This document shows, piece after piece, positions 36,397 through 45,500 of a DNA stretch of 64,000 nucleotides. The notes beneath the pieces were generated by a model that was given only the letters and a program-made list of their open reading frames with translations, was not told the origin of the DNA and did not search any database. How positions within the stretch are numbered: the stretch's first letter is position 1; every line of letters starts with the position of its first letter. A program made the translations under genes and the position numbers. Source of the stretch: Parahoeflea alexandrii (lineage in GTDB: Bacteria; Pseudomonadota; Alphaproteobacteria; Rhizobiales; Rhizobiaceae); NCBI RefSeq assembly GCF_024105735.1, contig NZ_JAAAML010000004.1, positions 186,001 to 250,000 on the forward strand, written 5' to 3'.

Positions 36397-37642
36397 ACCG
36401 CCCCTCCCCAAGGCTTTCCACGCCGGCTGGCGTCGCAAGCGGCAGCACCACGCGGACCACGGTACCACGATTGTCGGGCCCCGAAGCGATCGTGAACCGC
36501 GCGGAGATCAGCCGGGCGCGGGTCTGCATATTGTCGATGCCTCCACCGATCCGCTTTCGCGTTTTTGCGTGTCCGCTGCCGTCATCGGAAATCTCGATCA
36601 GCAGCCGCTCGTCATCCGCGTCGAGGCGGACCGTGATGGCAAGCGGGGCCGCGTGGCGCACCGCATTGTTGATCGCCTCCTGCGCTATGCGGAAAAGCGC
36701 GACGCTGACAGTGGGTTCAAACTTTTCCAGGACACCATGGGTTTCATCGGTGAGGCGCCACTCGGTAGTGGAGCCGGTGTCCCTCATCGATCGATCCAGG
36801 TGGTGCTCGATAGCCTGGGCGAGACCAAACAGCTGCAGGACGGAGGGCTTTGCCTGTTCGATGATATGCCGCAGATCCTGCATACAGTGCTGCAGGGACC
36901 GCGAAACCGGCTCCAGCGCCTCCGGCGCCATTTCGCCTGCATGGGACAGGCGGTCGACGTGGCGGGCGAGGCGTGTCAGGTCAGCCAGTGTCTGATCGTG
37001 AAGATCCATGCCGATGCGCTGACGCTCCTGCTCGAGCGCCTCGGTGAGTTTCAATGCGCCGAGCCTCAGCCCCTCTTCGCGCGCCCGCGCCTCGGCCTCG
37101 ACGATAGCCGAGCGCTGGGCCTGTTCGGCGGCGCGCAAGGCGAAGAAATAGGGTGTCAGAAGGTCGGCGATAATGCGGGCGCGCTCGACATCCTCCATCG
37201 TGTAGATGCCGGCCTTCTGCGACGAACAGGAAAGTGCCGCGATGATCGTGCCCTGCACTTTCATCGGCACATGCAGGCGACTTCTGAGCGATTGCTCGAA
37301 GATGGGTCGCTTGAAGGCGCCCTCGAAGTGGAAGCGCGGATCGGTCATGGCGTCATCAGCAAGCAAGTAGTCCACTTCGCCCCAGAGCAGGGAGCGGATC
37401 GGGCTGTCGACAACCGGCGCGCCCACAAGCTCGCCCCAGGCAGTGTCGATTCCGGTCTCATAGGCCGTGTGGTAGTTGCCATCCTCAAGCAGCACGCAGA
37501 CATCGAGATGATCGTGCGGCACGATATGGGCGACTTCGGCCGCGACAGAACAAATGGCTGAGCGAAAATCGAGCTGTCCCGCAAGCAGCCTGCAAATGCC
37601 CAGGTAATGATCGATCAGGGCTGCCGGTGCGAGATGCAGCAT
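36377..37642 (-). CDS. Soluble GAF-domain sensor histidine kinase (HisKA_3)
   Basis: A 421-residue kinase with no membrane helix. Residues about 10-165 form a GAF-type domain (DHLDVCVLLEDGNYHTAYE, LRSRLHVPMKVQGTIIAALS). A coiled region leads to the HisKA_3 dimerisation box ERQRIGMDLHDQTLADL, with phospho-acceptor His215. The ATPase domain has the N-box FRIAQEAINNAVRHA and the G-box ISDDGSGHAKTRKRIGGGID. The ATG at 37642 follows GGGAGGAA by seven bases. A cytosolic ligand, possibly the sugar taken up by the divergent transporter or a product of it, is the likely input. Confidence 0.9.
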   Translation of the reverse strand: MLHLAPAALIDHYLGICRLLAGQLDFRSAICSVAAEVAHIVPHDHLDVCVLLEDGNYHTAYETGIDTAWGELVGAPVVDSPIRSLLWGEVDYLLADDAMTDPRFHFEGAFKRPIFEQSLRSRLHVPMKVQGTIIAALSCSSQKAGIYTMEDVERARIIADLLTPYFFALRAAEQAQRSAIVEAEARAREEGLRLGALKLTEALEQERQRIGMDLHDQTLADLTRLARHVDRLSHAGEMAPEALEPVSRSLQHCMQDLRHIIEQAKPSVLQLFGLAQAIEHHLDRSMRDTGSTTEWRLTDETHGVLEKFEPTVSVALFRIAQEAINNAVRHAAPLAITVRLDADDERLLIEISDDGSGHAKTRKRIGGGIDNMQTRARLISARFTIASGPDNRGTVVRVVLPLATPAGVESLGEGRYEGSDR

Positions 37643-37879
37643 TGTCAGTTCCTCCCGAAACGGCAAGCTCCCTCCGCCGCCATCGCCTCGCCAGTAAGCG
37701 CCTGCGGAGGGGGCTCCGTCTTGCATAAACCCGCAGGTTTTTGCGCAGAACCCGCAAACATCTTGCCGCCACGCGCCTGTACAGCCCCAAACGGCTTCAG
37801 CATACTGGCCTTACTGAGAGGAGGAAGCTCAGTGCAAGAACATTTTTTTGTTCAGGCTCATTGGGGGCCGGGATGAAGC

Positions 37880-37901
37880 GATCCGCCAATTTGGCGGGAT
37901 C
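37880..37901 (+). promoter_or_regulatory. Inverted repeat upstream of a sugar-binding protein gene
   Basis: CCGCCAA-T-TTGGCGG flanked by GAT/ATC, 17 bases before the ATG and next to the ribosome-binding site GGGAGGAA. It could be an operator or an mRNA stem; a target of the adjacent response regulator is possible. The rest of the 275-base divergent gap shows no gene. Confidence 0.35.
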
Positions 37902-37917
37902 ATCAGGGAGGAAAGAC

Positions 37918-38934
37918 ATGACAATTCGTAAGATGCTTCTGGCATCGGTCGCCGTCGCGTGCGCCGCCATGCCTGTTTCCGTATTCGCCGACACCGCCGA
38001 CAAGAAGATCGCGCTCTCCAACAATTATGCCGGGAACTCCTGGCGCCAGGCCATGCTGACCAGCTGGGAGAAGGTGACCGGCGAGGCCGTGAAGACAGGC
38101 GTCGTTGCCGCCGCGGATGCCTTCACCACTGCTGAAAACCAGGCCACGGAACAGGCCGCCCAGATCCAGAACATGATCCTTCAGGGTTATGACGCGATCG
38201 TCATCAACGCTGCCTCGCCGACAGCGCTGAACGGCGCAGTCAAGGAAGCCTGCGATGCTGGCGTGACTGTCGTTTCCTTCGATGGCATCGTGACCGAACC
38301 CTGTGCCTGGCGGATCGCCGTCGACTTCAAGGAAATGGGGCGCAGCCAGGTCGAGTATCTCGCCGGAAAGCTGCCAGACGGCGGCAATCTGCTGGAGATC
38401 CGCGGCCTCGCCGGCGTCTTCGTCGATGACGAGATCTCGGCCGGCATCCATGCCGGCGTCGAGGAATACCCGAAGTTCAAGATCGCCGGCTCGGTTCATG
38501 GCGACTGGGCGCAGGACGTCGCACAGAAGGCGGTTGCCGGCATCCTGCCGAGCCTGCCTGCGATCGTCGGCGTTGTCACCCAGGGCGGCGACGGCTATGG
38601 CGCGGCCCAGGCGATCGCCGCAACCGACCGGGATATGCCGATCATCGTGATGGGCAATCGCGAAGACGAACTGAAGTGGTGGAAAGAGCAGAAGGACGCA
38701 AACAGCTACGAAACCATGTCGGTCTCGATCGCGCCCGGCGTCTCGACGCTGGCGTTCTGGGTCGCCCAGCAAATCCTTGACGGCAAGGACGTCAGCAAGG
38801 ATCTCGTCGTGCCGTTCCTGCGCATCGACCAGGACAACCTTGAAGAAAACCTGGCCAATACCCAGGCCGGTGGCGTTGCCAATGTTGAATACTCGCAGGA
38901 AGATGCAATTCAGGTCATCGAAGCCGCGAACTGA
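37918..38934 (+). CDS. Sugar ABC transporter, periplasmic binding protein (CUT2 type)
   Basis: A 338-residue type I periplasmic binding protein for a sugar or related small molecule. The signal peptide is TIRKMLLASVAVACAAMPVS, cleavage near FAD. The mature part shows the alternating lobes of the family: KKIALSNNYAGNSWRQAMLT, QIQNMILQGYDAIVINAASP, GVTVVSFDGIVTEP and later VVTQGGDGYGAAQAIAATDR. GGGAGGAAAGAC precedes the ATG at 37918, which is preferred over an upstream frame. First gene of an ABC operon with ATPase, two permeases and an SMP-30 protein; the ligand cannot be named. Confidence 0.92.
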   Translation: MTIRKMLLASVAVACAAMPVSVFADTADKKIALSNNYAGNSWRQAMLTSWEKVTGEAVKTGVVAAADAFTTAENQATEQAAQIQNMILQGYDAIVINAASPTALNGAVKEACDAGVTVVSFDGIVTEPCAWRIAVDFKEMGRSQVEYLAGKLPDGGNLLEIRGLAGVFVDDEISAGIHAGVEEYPKFKIAGSVHGDWAQDVAQKAVAGILPSLPAIVGVVTQGGDGYGAAQAIAATDRDMPIIVMGNREDELKWWKEQKDANSYETMSVSIAPGVSTLAFWVAQQILDGKDVSKDLVVPFLRIDQDNLEENLANTQAGGVANVEYSQEDAIQVIEAAN

Positions 38935-39009
38935 ACCTCCCGGTGACTGGCGTGCGGTCGCGAATGGCCGTGCGCTTTTCTTTCTTTGTTCGATGAGACG
39001 ACGGCGACC

Positions 39010-40464
39010 ATGGCCAAAGACATGAAGAAGGCGGTCATCGAGGTTGATGGCGCCCGGGTTAGCTTCGGCGCCGTGAAGGCGCTCGACGGGGTGACGCTGA
39101 GCGTCATGCCGGGTGAATGTATCGGTCTCGTCGGGCACAACGGCGCCGGCAAATCGACACTCGTCAACGTGATCAATGGCGGCCTGACCCCGCAGCAAGG
39201 GACGGTCGCCAGCGATGGCGAGCGGCTCGATCGCTACAACATCACCATCGCGCGGGGACGGGGGATGCGCTGCGTCTTCCAGGAATTGTCTCTCTGCCCC
39301 AATCTTTCCATCGTCGAGAATACGCGCATCATGCACCATGAACTTGGCGGCTTCGGCTGGCGCGCGAAGGCCGCCAAGGTGATAGAGACAAGCCTGGATG
39401 CGGTGTTTCCGGGTCACAACATCGACAGCGGCCAGCCGGTAGGCGACCTGTCGATCGCAGAACGCCAGATGGTCGAAATTGCCATGGCCTTCTCCGATGC
39501 CGGCATTGCGCCGCGCCTGGTCATCCTCGACGAGCCGACCTCATCCCTGGACGCGAGCCTCGCACGCCAGATGCTGGACCACGTCAGGCGTTTCGTTGCG
39601 AGCGGCGGCTCGGTCATCTTCATATCGCATATCCTGCACGAAATTCTCGAAACCTCGGACCGCATCGTCGTCATGAAGGACGGCCGTGTCGTCGCCGAAC
39701 GGCCGGCCACCGAGTTCGACCACCAACGCCTGGTCGAGGCGATGGGCAGCGTGGCCAAGGAGGAGGCGTTTCAGCGGTCCGCCCGGGAACTTGCAGCCGC
39801 CCCGGTCGTGCTCAGGCATCAGGCTGACGGCATTCCCTTCACCGCCCGTCAGGGCGAAATCATCGGGCTCGCCGGGCTTGCGGGACACGGGCAGACCGAG
39901 TTGCTGCTTGCCCTTCACGCCGTGCAATCAAACGCCTGGTGGCCGCGACGCGATCCGCTCGTAACCTTCGTCGCCGGTGACCGGCGTCTCAACGGAATCT
40001 TCGAACTCTGGAGCATCCTTCGCAATTTTTCCATAGCCTCGCTGGCAGACCTGTCTCAGGGCGGCGTCGTCCGGACCGCCGAGGAAGCAGAGCGTGGAGC
40101 CGACTGGAAGCGGCGTATCGAGATCCGCACACAGGACGTGGACAACGGTATCCTTTCGCTGTCGGGCGGCAATCAGCAGAAGGTGCTTTTCGCACGCGCG
40201 CTTGCCACCCGGGCGCCGGTGATCCTGATGGACGATCCCATGCGCGGCGTCGATGTCGGCACCAAGCAGGAAGTCTACGAGATCATCCGCCAGGAGGCGG
40301 CCAAGGGACGGACTTTTATCTGGTATTCCACCGAGATGGACGAGGTGCGGCTGTGCGACCGCGTCTATGTTTTCCGAGAGCGTGTCATCACGGCGGAACT
40401 CGTCGGCGACGAGGTCAACGAGATCAACATCATCGCCGCCTCCTTCGGGGGAGTGGCGGCATGA
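39010..40464 (+). CDS. Sugar ABC transporter, ATP-binding protein (double ATPase)
   Basis: A 484-residue protein with two ATPase halves, as in RbsA/XylG. First half: Walker A GHNGAGKST, signature LSIAERQMVEIAMAF, Walker B LVILDEPTSSLD. Second half: degenerate Walker A (GLAGLAGHGQTELLL), signature LSGGNQQKVLFARALA and Walker B VILMDDPMRGVDVG. A degenerate second Walker A is normal in this family. The start at 39010 is chosen over a TTG at 38986. Its ATGA junction couples it to the first permease. Confidence 0.93.
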   Translation: MAKDMKKAVIEVDGARVSFGAVKALDGVTLSVMPGECIGLVGHNGAGKSTLVNVINGGLTPQQGTVASDGERLDRYNITIARGRGMRCVFQELSLCPNLSIVENTRIMHHELGGFGWRAKAAKVIETSLDAVFPGHNIDSGQPVGDLSIAERQMVEIAMAFSDAGIAPRLVILDEPTSSLDASLARQMLDHVRRFVASGGSVIFISHILHEILETSDRIVVMKDGRVVAERPATEFDHQRLVEAMGSVAKEEAFQRSARELAAAPVVLRHQADGIPFTARQGEIIGLAGLAGHGQTELLLALHAVQSNAWWPRRDPLVTFVAGDRRLNGIFELWSILRNFSIASLADLSQGGVVRTAEEAERGADWKRRIEIRTQDVDNGILSLSGGNQQKVLFARALATRAPVILMDDPMRGVDVGTKQEVYEIIRQEAAKGRTFIWYSTEMDEVRLCDRVYVFRERVITAELVGDEVNEINIIAASFGGVAA

Positions 40465-41408
40465 AGCTGGGTCTCACTTCGGATGCGATGCGGCTGGTGA
40501 TTCCGGCGCTTTCGATGACGGTTTTGCTCGCAGCCGTCTTCTGGCTGCAGCCGCGGGCCATGAGCTATTTCGGGCTCAACCTTCTCTTGAACCTGGCAGT
40601 GCCGATCGCGCTGGCGACGATCGCCCAGATGCTGGTGATGGCAGTGAACGATCTCGATCTTTCAATCGGCGCCTTTGTCAGCTTCGTCGCCTGCGTGACG
40701 GCGACCTTCCTGCGTGACGCGCCGCTTGTCGGCACACTGATTCTTGCCGGCGCGGTGGGCATTTATGCACTGATAGGTGTCGTGATCTACTTGCGCAATC
40801 TGCCCTCGATCGTCGTGACGCTGGGAATGAGCTTTGTCTGGGCCGGGCTCGCGGTGTTGATGCTGCCGGCGCCGGGCGGGCAGGCGCCGGACTGGGTGCG
40901 CTGGCTGATGACCGTCAAGCCGCCGCTCATGCCGATGGCCATCGTCGCCAGCATCGTCATCGCCATCGTCGCGCATCTCATCGTCATGCGCTCGTCGCTG
41001 GGCGTTCTGATCCGTGGCGTTGGCGGCAACCAGCGCTCCGTGGAGCGTGCGGGCTGGTCGATAATTGCCGCGCGGGCTGCCGCCTACGGACTTGCCGGTG
41101 TGTTCGCGGTCGCCGCGGGCATTGCGCTGGTCGGGCTGACCACGTCGGCGGACGCCAATATCGCGCTGCGCTACACGCTGCTGTCGATTGCCGGCGTCAT
41201 CCTCGGCGGCGGCGAGTTCACCGGCGGGCGCGTGTCGCCAATCGGCGCGGTCATCGGTGCGCTGACGCTGACACTGGCGGGTTCGTTCCTATCGTTCCTG
41301 CGCATCTCTCCCGACTGGCAGATCGGCGCTCAGGGCGCGATCCTGATCATCGTGCTGGCGCTGCGCCTTGTCTTCAACCGTGTCGAGAAACGGAGGGCGC
41401 AGCCATGA
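40461..41408 (+). CDS. Sugar ABC transporter, permease 1
   Basis: A 315-residue CUT2-type membrane subunit with eight to ten helices. The family segment VPIALATIAQMLVMAVNDLD and LSIGAFVSFVACVTATF (the DLSVG-like motif) is clear, as is the late LRYTLLSIAGVILGGGEFTG. It overlaps both neighbours by four bases (ATGA). It pairs with the second permease to form the transmembrane channel of the operon's transporter. Confidence 0.93.
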   Translation: MKLGLTSDAMRLVIPALSMTVLLAAVFWLQPRAMSYFGLNLLLNLAVPIALATIAQMLVMAVNDLDLSIGAFVSFVACVTATFLRDAPLVGTLILAGAVGIYALIGVVIYLRNLPSIVVTLGMSFVWAGLAVLMLPAPGGQAPDWVRWLMTVKPPLMPMAIVASIVIAIVAHLIVMRSSLGVLIRGVGGNQRSVERAGWSIIAARAAAYGLAGVFAVAAGIALVGLTTSADANIALRYTLLSIAGVILGGGEFTGGRVSPIGAVIGALTLTLAGSFLSFLRISPDWQIGAQGAILIIVLALRLVFNRVEKRRAQP

Positions 41409-42355
41409 TTTCCTTCGGCAATCTGGCAAGAAAGCCCTGGATCTGGTCATGGATGGCGGCCTTCCTGGTCTGGTTCGCGACGATCATGGTAACGGGTGGC
41501 GCAAGCACGCTGGGGCTGAGCCAGGCGGCACTCACCTTCGCCGCCTTCTCGATCATCGTGGGTATCGGACAGATGTTCGTCATCACGCTTGGCCCGGGCA
41601 ACATCGACCTTTCGGTGCCCGCCACAATGACGCTGGCGGGCACGGTAGCGCTGAAGTTGATGAATGTCGAAAACGGCATGGTGGTGCCTGGCCTTCTTGT
41701 CGCGGTACTGATCGGCTTGGCGGTCGGCGTCGGGAACTACGCGCTGATCAAGGCGCTGCGGATTCCGCCGATCATCGCGACGCTTTCAATGAGCTTCATC
41801 GTGCAGTCGGCGGCGATCTGGACAAACCGGGGTCTGCGCATCAAGCCGCCGTCCGTCCTGGCGGATTTCACGACGTCCAGCACGTTGGGTGTCCCGAATG
41901 TCGCGCTGGTCGCGCTCGGCCTGTCGCTCATTGCCTGGGTGCTTCTGGAAAAATCGGTCTATGGCCGCTGGATCTCGGCTATCGGCCAGAGCATGGCGGC
42001 CGCCCGCATGGCCGGCATCCCGGTCGACGGCGCGCGCTTTGTGACCTATCTGCTGTGCGCGGTGCTCGCATCGGTGGCCGGCTACCTGCTTGCCTGTTTC
42101 TCCGGCGGCGCGGCGCTCAACATGGGGGCGGAGTATCTGCTGATGTCGATCGCGGTCGTCGTCATCGGCGGCACGGCAGTCGCCGGCGGCTACTCCAACG
42201 TGCCCGGAATCTGGGGCGCATCGCTCTTTATGTTCCTGGTCGTCTCGATGCTCAACACCTACGGCATCGGCGCCGGTGTCCGCCTCATCATGACCGGGCT
42301 CATCATCATCAGCGTCATCATGCTCGCCGGCGGTCGCCGGACAGGCATGCGATAA
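41405..42355 (+). CDS. Sugar ABC transporter, permease 2
   Basis: A 316-residue CUT2-type permease, homologous to but distinct from its neighbour. Landmarks are GIGQMFVITLGPGNIDLSVP, MNVENGMVVPGLLVAVLIGL, and the C-terminal SIAVVVIGGTAVAGGYSNVP. It differs from the usual family wording (PGNIDLS rather than GGIDLS). Having two different permeases in one operon indicates a heterodimeric channel. Confidence 0.93.
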   Translation: MISFGNLARKPWIWSWMAAFLVWFATIMVTGGASTLGLSQAALTFAAFSIIVGIGQMFVITLGPGNIDLSVPATMTLAGTVALKLMNVENGMVVPGLLVAVLIGLAVGVGNYALIKALRIPPIIATLSMSFIVQSAAIWTNRGLRIKPPSVLADFTTSSTLGVPNVALVALGLSLIAWVLLEKSVYGRWISAIGQSMAAARMAGIPVDGARFVTYLLCAVLASVAGYLLACFSGGAALNMGAEYLLMSIAVVVIGGTAVAGGYSNVPGIWGASLFMFLVVSMLNTYGIGAGVRLIMTGLIIISVIMLAGGRRTGMR

Positions 42356-42369
42356 ACAGAAAGACCGAC

Positions 42370-43284
42370 ATGGCAGAAGCCAGCATCTACGAAATCCATG
42401 ACCCGCGCTTTAGGCACCTGATCGTGACAAGCGCGGGACTCGACGAGCTCTACTCCGGCTGCCGCTGGGCAGAAGGTCCGGTCTGGTTCAATGACGCCAA
42501 CCAGCTGTTGTGGAGCGACATTCCAAACCAGCGCATGTTGCGATGGACGCCCGACGGCGGCGTTTCGGTCTACCGGGAGCCGTCGAACTTCGCCAATGGC
42601 CATACCCGTGACAGGCAGGGGCGTCTGATCTCGTGCGAGCATGGCACGCGCCGGGTCACGCGCACGGAGATAGATGGTTCGATTACGGTGCTTGCCGACA
42701 GTTTCGAAGGGGCACGGTTCAATTCGCCAAATGACGTCGTGGTCAAATCCGACGGCACTGTCTGGTTCACCGATCCCACCTACGGCATCCTGTCCGACTA
42801 TGAAGGCTACCGCGCGGACCCCGAGCAGCCGACGCGCAATGTCTACCGCCTTGATCCCGCGACCGGCGAACTCACGGCCGTGGTGACGGACTTCGTCCAG
42901 CCCAACGGCCTCGTCTTCTCGCATGACGAAACCGTTCTCTACGTGGCCGATTCCGCGGCAAGCCATGACGACAGCCTGCCGCGGCACATCCGCGTCTTCG
43001 ATGTGAAGGATGGCAAGCGGCTTGCCAATGGCCGCGTCTTCAGCGTGATCGACAACGGCATTCCGGACGGCATCCGCACCGACATGAACGGAAATCTCTG
43101 GTCAAGTGCCGCGGACGGCGTTCACTGCTTCGATTCCTCCGGCAAGCTGCTTGGCAAGATCCTGGTGCCGCAGACGGTCGCCAACCTCACCTTCGGCGGC
43201 CCGAAGCGCAACCGCCTGTTCATTGCCGCCACCCGCTCGCTCTATTCTATCTATGTCACCGCGACCGGCGCCCAGGTTCCATGA
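42370..43284 (+). CDS. SMP-30/gluconolactonase-family protein
   Basis: A 304-residue six-bladed beta-propeller enzyme of the SMP-30 family, most of which hydrolyse sugar lactones using a divalent metal. Visible motifs are CRWAEGPVWFNDANQLLWSD (metal-binding Glu), GARFNSPNDVVVKSDGTVWF (Asn), QPNGLVFSHDETVLYVADSA and NGIPDGIRTDMNGNLWSSA (metal-binding Asp). No signal peptide. Last gene of the ABC operon, so the imported compound is probably an aldonolactone, or a sugar that a cell enzyme first oxidises to one. Nearest dehydrogenase is a broken fragment just downstream. Confidence 0.9.
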   Translation: MAEASIYEIHDPRFRHLIVTSAGLDELYSGCRWAEGPVWFNDANQLLWSDIPNQRMLRWTPDGGVSVYREPSNFANGHTRDRQGRLISCEHGTRRVTRTEIDGSITVLADSFEGARFNSPNDVVVKSDGTVWFTDPTYGILSDYEGYRADPEQPTRNVYRLDPATGELTAVVTDFVQPNGLVFSHDETVLYVADSAASHDDSLPRHIRVFDVKDGKRLANGRVFSVIDNGIPDGIRTDMNGNLWSSAADGVHCFDSSGKLLGKILVPQTVANLTFGGPKRNRLFIAATRSLYSIYVTATGAQVP

Positions 43285-43471
43285 CTTGGGGGTGGCATGA
43301 GCATGGCGGTCAACACGTGGCTCATGTTTCTCGCAAACAGAAGAAGTGAAGTGTTTCCGAGCTGAGATTGGGAAAGGTCCATTCACCGGTGCTCGAACAA
43401 CGGTGCGCGGACTTGGGCACTGTTGCCACCACTCCGGGTAGCCATGAGCACCAAAACAGAAGTGCCAGGGC

Positions 43472-43680
43472 GCGGGTGCACATCCAACGGATCGGAATCT
43501 ACGGCACCGACATCTCCGAAGGCAGCCATCCCTATCTGGCATATCCTCGGATCATGGGTCATGAACTGGCCGGCGAGACCATAGACGTGTCCGAAGGCCG
43601 CCGCTTTCCAATTGGCGATACCGTTGTTGGAAATCCCTGTCTTTCGTGTGGCGGACAAGCCTGCTGCGCGGTTCATCAAT
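43472..43680 (+). pseudogene. Zinc-type alcohol dehydrogenase, N-terminal fragment
   Basis: A short open stretch encodes VHIQRIGIYGTDISEGSHPY and LAYPRIMGHELAGETIDVSE, then RFPIGDTVVGNPCLSCGGQ, the N-terminal catalytic region of a zinc alcohol/polyol dehydrogenase. The rest of the domain and the NAD-binding domain are missing. The usual first zinc ligand (GICGTD) reads GIYGTD, consistent with decay. The frame then runs into the convergent LysR gene. It lies directly after the SMP-30 gene and may once have been part of that sugar pathway. Confidence 0.75.
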
Positions 43681-44602
43681 CCGATGATGGCCGGTATTCA
43701 TCGGAGAGCGACAGGGTGATCTGTTCGACGAAACGGGACGCTGCGACCGGCAAGGCGCGGTTTCGTTTGAGGCCGAGCAGCAGCATTCCGCCCGTCACAT
43801 CGCGCGTGTCGATCTCGCGGCTGATGATGCCCCTGTCCTGCGGGGCTGACTGAGAAGCGTCCGGCGCACCGATCTGGATCTGGAAGGTGATCGCGTCGGT
43901 CGTCGCCACATGGGCCATAAGGTACTCAAAGGAATCGCTCTGTACGATGGGCGGCTTCCTGAAGGTCTTGCCGTGGAGCGCGCGTTCGAGAAGCAACCGG
44001 CCGCTGAAGCCGCGCAGGGCGAGCGCGACGGGATACTCATAACATTGCCTGAGACGCAGGATCTTGTGGCGGGCGAGCGGGTGGTCCCGCGCCATGATCG
44101 CTGCAAGGCGCTGTGGAACCGCCAGATGCACCTCGTAATCGGGCACGGTCTTCTCGTCGAAAACCAGCGCGATATCCACCTGGAAGGCCTCCAGCGCTTC
44201 GGCGGCACGGCTGTGTTCCATGACCTGAACGTTGAAGGTGACCTCTGGATATCTGGCCTGGTAGCGGGCGATCTGGGCGGGCAGAAAATACGGCATGAGA
44301 GCCTGGCTGCAGCCAATGTTGACATGTCCGCGCCGCACGCCCGCAAGATCGGCGATCAGGGAATTGAGCCGCTCTGTGTCGGCAAGCGTCTGGCGGATGT
44401 GCTGGATGGCCATTTCACCGGCGGCATTGAGCCGGACACCCTTGCTGGTGCGCTGGAAAATCTCGTAGCCGAGTTCGTCTTCATAGTTTTGCAAACGGCG
44501 CTGAACGGCGGATGGCGTCTGATTCACCTGTTCGGCCGCAGAGCGGATGGAACCCGTGCGTGCGATGGCATCGATCATGCGAAAGGTGACGAGGTGTTTC
44601 AT
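43676..44602 (-). CDS. LysR-family transcriptional regulator
   Basis: A 308-residue LysR protein. The helix-turn-helix is MIDAIARTGSIRSAAEQVNQ and QRRLQNYEDELGYEIFQRTS; the effector domain starts near residue 85 (RGHVNIGCSQALMPYFLPAQ). The ATG at 44602 is preferred because the longer frame runs through the promoter. It is divergent from the heterocycle-catabolism operon across 109 bases that carry paired GCAACGCG half-sites, so it is the probable regulator of that operon. The ligand is likely the imported heterocycle or an intermediate. Confidence 0.9.
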   Translation of the reverse strand: MKHLVTFRMIDAIARTGSIRSAAEQVNQTPSAVQRRLQNYEDELGYEIFQRTSKGVRLNAAGEMAIQHIRQTLADTERLNSLIADLAGVRRGHVNIGCSQALMPYFLPAQIARYQARYPEVTFNVQVMEHSRAAEALEAFQVDIALVFDEKTVPDYEVHLAVPQRLAAIMARDHPLARHKILRLRQCYEYPVALALRGFSGRLLLERALHGKTFRKPPIVQSDSFEYLMAHVATTDAITFQIQIGAPDASQSAPQDRGIISREIDTRDVTGGMLLLGLKRNRALPVAASRFVEQITLSLSDEYRPSSD

Positions 44603-44619
44603 GGCATTTGACTGTAACA

Positions 44620-44682
44620 CGCGTTGCGTTTTGGGCAACGCGGTTGAGAAAATTTAGCACAAGACAGCTACGCAGCAACGCG
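44620..44682. promoter_or_regulatory. Candidate LysR operator (three half-sites)
   Basis: CGCGTTGC (44620-44627) and GCAACGCG (44635-44642) form an inverted repeat with a seven-base gap. A third copy GCAACGCG follows at 44675-44682, about four helical turns from the second. This fits a LysR recognition and activation site arrangement. Confidence 0.55.
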
Positions 44683-44711
44683 TCAACACTCTGCCCAAAC
44701 AGGAGAGTAGC

Positions 44712-45500
44712 GTGCACGAAATTCATGACAGACAGGGACGGAGAGATCGTTGGTCGCGGGATGCGTCCGGGATCAGCCTTGTGCGCCCGTCTGTCGAACC
44801 ACGCCCGGTCCGGTTTGCCGCCGAGCCTGAACCGATAGAGATCGACCTGGCGCGCTCCGCCCTGATCATCGTCGACATGCAGAACGACTTTCTTGATGCC
44901 GAAGGCTGGTTTGCAGCGGTTCGCAATGCGGAGGTTGCGCCGCTCGGCGGCATCATTCCGCGGATCAACGCACTGTCTTCAGCCTTCCGCGGTGCAGGCG
45001 CGCCGGTGATCCATCTCAACTGGGGCATACGCGCCGATGTGGCCAACCTGCCAGCCAATGTTGTCGACAAGGGATCGTCGTGCGGGCAGATCCCGGGCTA
45101 CGGGGACACGATCGCATCCGGCGATGTGCTGGTTGAAGGAAGCTGGGGGTCGGCCAGCGTTCCGGCAATCGATCAGGCCGATACCGACATCACCGTGTTC
45201 AAGCATCGGCTGTCAGGCTTCCAGGACAACGAGCTGGATCAGATCCTGCGCCGCCTCGGCATCACGACGGTCTTCTACACCGGCGTGAACCTTGATCGCT
45301 GCGTCTTTGCCACCCTGATGGACGGATGTTTCCAAGGCTACGACGCGGTGCTGGTGGAAGACGCCACGACGACTGTATCGCCCGGCCATGTCAGCGACGC
45401 CATCCTCTACCTGATCCGGCTGCTCTACGGCTTTACCACCAAGACCCAAGCGCTTCTCAACGCAATCGCAACCAAGACCGACATTGGAGAGACAGCATGA
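44712..45500 (+). CDS. Isochorismatase-fold cysteine hydrolase
   Basis: A 262-residue member of the cysteine-hydrolase superfamily. The catalytic triad is visible: Asp55 (LIIVDMQNDF), Lys164 (FKHRLSGF) and Cys197 (NLDRCVFATL). Superfamily members hydrolyse biuret, ureidoacrylate, N-carbamoylsarcosine or nicotinamide; among these a carbamoyl-amide substrate fits the neighbouring ring-opening enzyme. The N-terminal 40 residues form an extension. The GTG at 44712 follows AGGAGAG by four bases. First gene of the operon. Confidence 0.85.
   Translation: MHEIHDRQGRRDRWSRDASGISLVRPSVEPRPVRFAAEPEPIEIDLARSALIIVDMQNDFLDAEGWFAAVRNAEVAPLGGIIPRINALSSAFRGAGAPVIHLNWGIRADVANLPANVVDKGSSCGQIPGYGDTIASGDVLVEGSWGSASVPAIDQADTDITVFKHRLSGFQDNELDQILRRLGITTVFYTGVNLDRCVFATLMDGCFQGYDAVLVEDATTTVSPGHVSDAILYLIRLLYGFTTKTQALLNAIATKTDIGETA

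Noticed and set aside
37903-39417. A 504-codon open frame on the minus strand across the sugar-binding-protein and ATPase genes
   Set aside because: It spans two intact plus-strand genes with clear domains and signal peptide; its own translation shows no domain.
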